NCBI RefSeq assembly: GCF_017876115.1
Contig: NZ_JAGINO010000001.1
Location: 62,001 to 126,000 of the forward strand
Origin: Azospirillum picis
GTDB lineage: Bacteria > Pseudomonadota > Alphaproteobacteria > Azospirillales > Azospirillaceae
DNA length: 64,000 nucleotides
Direction: 5' to 3'
The notes below the pieces were generated by a model that worked only from the letters and a program-made list of their open reading frames with translations, did not search any database and was not told the DNA's origin. Shown piece by piece: positions 61,612-64,000 of this stretch. Every line of letters starts with the position of its first letter. Positions within the stretch are counted from its first letter, which is position 1. The translations under genes were made by a program, and so were the position numbers.

Positions 61612-62208
61612 TCAGGCCCGCGGGGCGTGCTTGTTCAGGATGCGCTGCAGGGTCCGGCGGTGCATCTTCAGGCGGCGCGCGGTTTCCGAGACGTTGCGGT
61701 CGCACTGCTCGAAGACGCGCTGGATATGCTCCCAGCGGACGCGGTCGGCCGACATCGGGTTTTCCGGCGGCTGCGGCAGCGGCCGGCCGTCGGCGAGCAG
61801 GGCGGCCTCGACCGCGTCGGCGTCGGCGGGCTTCGGCAGGTAGTCGACGGCCCCCGCCTTCACCGCGGCCACCGCCGTGGCGATGTTGCCGTATCCGGTC
61901 ATCATGACGATGCGGGCGTCGGGACGGGCATCGCGCAGGGCGGCCACCACGTCCAGGCCGTTGCCGTCGCCCAGCCGCAGGTCGACCACCGCGAAGGCGG
62001 GTGCGGATTCCTGGGCAACCTCGATGCCGAGCTGGACGCTGTCGACCGCCACGACGTTGAAGCCGCGCTTCTCCATGGCGCGGGCCAGCCGCGTGCGGAA
62101 GGGGGCGTCGTCGTCGACGATCAGGAGGCTGCGGGTCACGTCACCGGTGAAGGTGAGTTTGATGGAATCACCCGTCAGCAGTTCATCGGTTGTTTTGATG
62201 GTGTCCAC
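61612..62208 (-). CDS. regA: Redox response regulator RegA/ActR/PrrA family
   Basis: A 198-residue two-domain regulator. The receiver contains LLIVDDDAPFRTRLARAMEKRGF, the phosphoacceptor in FAVVDLRLGDGNGLD, the conserved MMTGYGNIATAVAAVKAGAVDYLPKP, and a C-terminal Fis-type helix-turn-helix (NVSETARRLKMHRRTLQRILNKHAPRA), which is nearly invariant in the RegA/ActR/PrrA family. It should be phosphorylated by the RegB kinase encoded nine bases upstream and control genes of respiration, carbon and nitrogen fixation in response to redox. An extra 26 residues precede the usual start; an internal start near SLLIVDD is possible. Confidence 0.93.
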   Translation of the reverse strand: MDTIKTTDELLTGDSIKLTFTGDVTRSLLIVDDDAPFRTRLARAMEKRGFNVVAVDSVQLGIEVAQESAPAFAVVDLRLGDGNGLDVVAALRDARPDARIVMMTGYGNIATAVAAVKAGAVDYLPKPADADAVEAALLADGRPLPQPPENPMSADRVRWEHIQRVFEQCDRNVSETARRLKMHRRTLQRILNKHAPRA

Positions 62209-62217
62209 CGCAAGACC

Positions 62218-63588
62218 TCATTTTCTGGCGTTGATCGTCTTCCAGCGCACGGAGATCCGCGCACCGCTGCCGCCCTGCATCTGCTGTCCGCCGGCGGGCG
62301 GGTCGGCCGGCGGATTGTTGGCGTACTGCACCGACGCGCCGGTCTTCTCCAGCAGCGTCTGCGCGATGAAGATGCCAAGCCCCATGTGCCCGCCGCCGGT
62401 CTGGCCCTTGGGGCCGGTGCGCTCGCCGCGCACCGACAGGTAGGGCTCGCCGATGCGGCCGAGCAGGTGGGGAGGAAAGCCGGGGCCGTCGTCCATCACG
62501 GTCACGGTGATGCCGCGGCCGTCCCAGGCGGCGGCGACCGTGACCTTGCCGCGGGCGAACTGGTGGGCGTTCTGGATGAAGTTGCCCAGGCCGTGGATGA
62601 TCTCCGGGCTGCGCCGCAGGAACGGCTCCTCGGCTTCGCCCACGGGATGCGGCTCCACCGCGAAGGCGATGTGGCCCAGCCGGTGCGGAGCGGCGGCGGC
62701 CTCGATCAACGTCGTCAGCGGCAGCCGCTCGAAGGGGTCGCCGCCGTCGGCCTCCGGCTTGCGGGCGAGGTCGGCCAGGATCTCGCGGCAGCGCATCACC
62801 TGGCTCTGCAGCAGCTCGACATCCTCGCAATACGGGCTGCCGGCCGGCAGGTCGCGGGCCAGTTCCTTCGCCACCACGGCGATGGTGCCGAGCGGCGATC
62901 CCAGCTCGTGCGCGGCGGCCGCGGCCAGCGCGCCGAGCGCCCCCAGGCGCTGTTCGCGCGCCAGCGCCACCTGCGAGGCGGCGAGCGCGTCGGCGAAGCG
63001 CCGCGCTTCGGCGGCGACGCGGAAGACGTAGCCGGCGATGAAGACCGACGAGACTGAGAGCGACAGCCACACGCCGAAGGCATAGAGCGGCGCCATCGAG
63101 CGCACCGGCTCCTCCCACGGCAGCGGGAAGTGCCACAGCGCCAGGGCGGTCAGGCAGATCAGGTTCAGGCCGGTGAGCAGCACCGTGCTGTAGCGCGACA
63201 GGATGGCGGCGCCGACGGTCATCGGCGCCAGCAGCAGGATGGCGAAGGGGTTGCTCAGGCCGCCGGTCAGGTACAGCAGCAGCGTGAGCTGCAGCATGTC
63301 GTAGCTGAGATAGAGCGCGGCATCACGGTCGGCCAGCCGCAGCCGGCCGCCGCGTTGGGCCATGGCGACGACGTTGAGCAACGCGGACGCGCTGATGGCG
63401 GCAAGGGCCGGCCCCAGCGGCAGCGGGAATTCCAGGCCGAAATTGACGAAGGCGACGGCGGCGAACTGCCCGAGCACCGCGACCCAACGGATCAGGATCA
63501 GGGTGCGCAGCGTGATGCGGCCGTCGGGCTGCGACCATTGCGGCGGAGCCGGCAGGGCTCCCGGCAAGGCGTCGGTGAGCGTCACCAT
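62218..63588 (-). CDS. regB: Redox sensor kinase RegB/ActS/PrrB family
   Basis: A 456-residue membrane sensor kinase with about six N-terminal membrane segments. The quinone-binding signature GGLSNPFAILLLAPMTV is present. The H-box is AAAAHELGSPLGTIAVVAKEL, and a cysteine (MRCREILADLARKP) lies where the redox-active Cys of RegB is found. The ATPase domain has NFIQNAHQFARG, DDGPGFPP and GGGHMGLGIFIAQTLLEKTGA. I chose the ATG at 63588, with GGAG about ten bases upstream. It is coupled with regA and divergent from an ABC ATPase gene. Confidence 0.93.
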   Translation of the reverse strand: MVTLTDALPGALPAPPQWSQPDGRITLRTLILIRWVAVLGQFAAVAFVNFGLEFPLPLGPALAAISASALLNVVAMAQRGGRLRLADRDAALYLSYDMLQLTLLLYLTGGLSNPFAILLLAPMTVGAAILSRYSTVLLTGLNLICLTALALWHFPLPWEEPVRSMAPLYAFGVWLSLSVSSVFIAGYVFRVAAEARRFADALAASQVALAREQRLGALGALAAAAAHELGSPLGTIAVVAKELARDLPAGSPYCEDVELLQSQVMRCREILADLARKPEADGGDPFERLPLTTLIEAAAAPHRLGHIAFAVEPHPVGEAEEPFLRRSPEIIHGLGNFIQNAHQFARGKVTVAAAWDGRGITVTVMDDGPGFPPHLLGRIGEPYLSVRGERTGPKGQTGGGHMGLGIFIAQTLLEKTGASVQYANNPPADPPAGGQQMQGGSGARISVRWKTINARK

Positions 63589-63663
63589 GCCGCGCACTCC
63601 CCCTGGGCGGACTTGGCCGGTCGCCCCTGGCGGTTGCGGCGGGCGCCGCCATATTCTGTCCCC

Positions 63664-64000
63664 ATGACGCACCCGACCATCGCGCCCCCGACCATGACAG
63701 CCCGTCCCTCTCCCGATGCAAATCCGGCGACCGTGCCGCCCGCCATCCGGGTGGAGGGCCTGACCAAGCGGTTTCCGACGCCGGACCGCAGTTCGGTGAC
63801 GGCGGTCGACGGCATCGGGTTCACCGTGCCGCGCGGAGGCGTGACCGGCCTGCTGGGCGGTAACGGAGCCGGCAAGACCACCACCATCTCCATGCTGCTC
63901 GGGCTGCTGCTGCCGACGGCCGGGACGGTGGAGATCCTGGGCGTCGACATGGCGCGCCATCGGCATGCCGTGCTTCCGCGCATGAACTTCTCCTCCCCGT
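63664..64000 (+). CDS. ABC transporter ATP-binding protein (partial, runs off the window)
   Basis: The first 112 codons of an ATPase gene start at the ATG at 63664, divergent from regB with a 75-base gap. After a Pro/Thr-rich N-terminus of about 28 residues, the nucleotide-binding domain begins IRVEGLTKRF, Walker A is LLGGNGAGKTTTISMLLGLLLPTAGTVEILG, and the frame continues to the window edge. The sequence before Walker A (VDGIGFTVPRGGVTGLLG) is typical of ABC-2 exporter ATPases of the NodI/DrrA type. Substrate unknown. An ATG eleven codons in (MTARPSP) is an alternative start. Confidence 0.85.
   Translation, partial: MTHPTIAPPTMTARPSPDANPATVPPAIRVEGLTKRFPTPDRSSVTAVDGIGFTVPRGGVTGLLGGNGAGKTTTISMLLGLLLPTAGTVEILGVDMARHRHAVLPRMNFSSP

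Overview
The window looks like chromosome or chromid DNA of a GC-rich, motile alphaproteobacterium, most likely a member of the Rhodospirillales such as Azospirillum. That assignment rests on codon use, the order hisG-hisD-UPF0262-low-Mr phosphatase, a SAM-II riboswitch, an E. coli-type MntR, a RegB/RegA pair and a large che operon. It is an inference from gene content, not from a marker gene.

Layout. 1-3.2 kb (minus): histidine genes hisG and hisD with two small conserved followers. 3.3-7.3 kb (plus): a promoter, a SAM-II riboswitch and two possible leader ORFs precede a methionine ABC transporter (metQ-metN-metI-metQ). 7.3-11.1 kb (minus): a large, internally duplicated TPR/glycosyltransferase-like protein. 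11.3-21.7 kb (plus): a tightly coupled chemosensory operon encoding receiver, CheC, a soluble receptor with two signalling tips, a triple-CheW protein, CheB, a HEAT-repeat protein, CheR, CheY, CheA and a small unidentified protein. 22.4-22.6 kb: tRNA-Asn and tRNA-Asp. 22.8-27.6 kb: an SDR gene, then an accessory patch with a perfect hairpin, a complete IS1380-family element, AT-richer DNA carrying a 2-hydroxyacid dehydrogenase, a truncated IS6-family transposase and a 262-bp element with 39-bp inverted repeats.

27.6-36.9 kb: DUF3306/DUF3305 genes, a secreted small protein, an exported phytochelatin-synthase-like protein, a giant beta-helix protein with three carbohydrate-binding-like modules, an AI-2E-family permease and an SF2 helicase. 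37-39.8 kb: divergent mntH and mntR with candidate operators, then a MOSC protein. 39.9-45 kb: a NarL-type two-component pair divergent from a PQQ alcohol dehydrogenase that appears calcium-dependent, and a pentapeptide-repeat protein. 45-47.6 kb: feoA-feoB plus a Cys-rich membrane peptide behind a Fur-like box. 47.9-49.6 kb: hpd and a divergent Lrp/AsnC regulator. 49.6-61 kb (minus): an exopolysaccharide cluster (Wzc kinase, Wzx flippase, nucleotide-sugar enzymes, three glycosyltransferases). 61.6-64 kb: the redox two-component pair regA/regB and the start of an ABC ATPase gene that runs off the end.

The most interesting parts are the non-canonical che operon, above all its membrane-free receptor with two hairpin tips and the triple-CheW protein, and the methionine transporter leader, where a SAM-II aptamer is followed by tiny overlapping ORFs, the second ending in Cys-Cys-Arg-stop.
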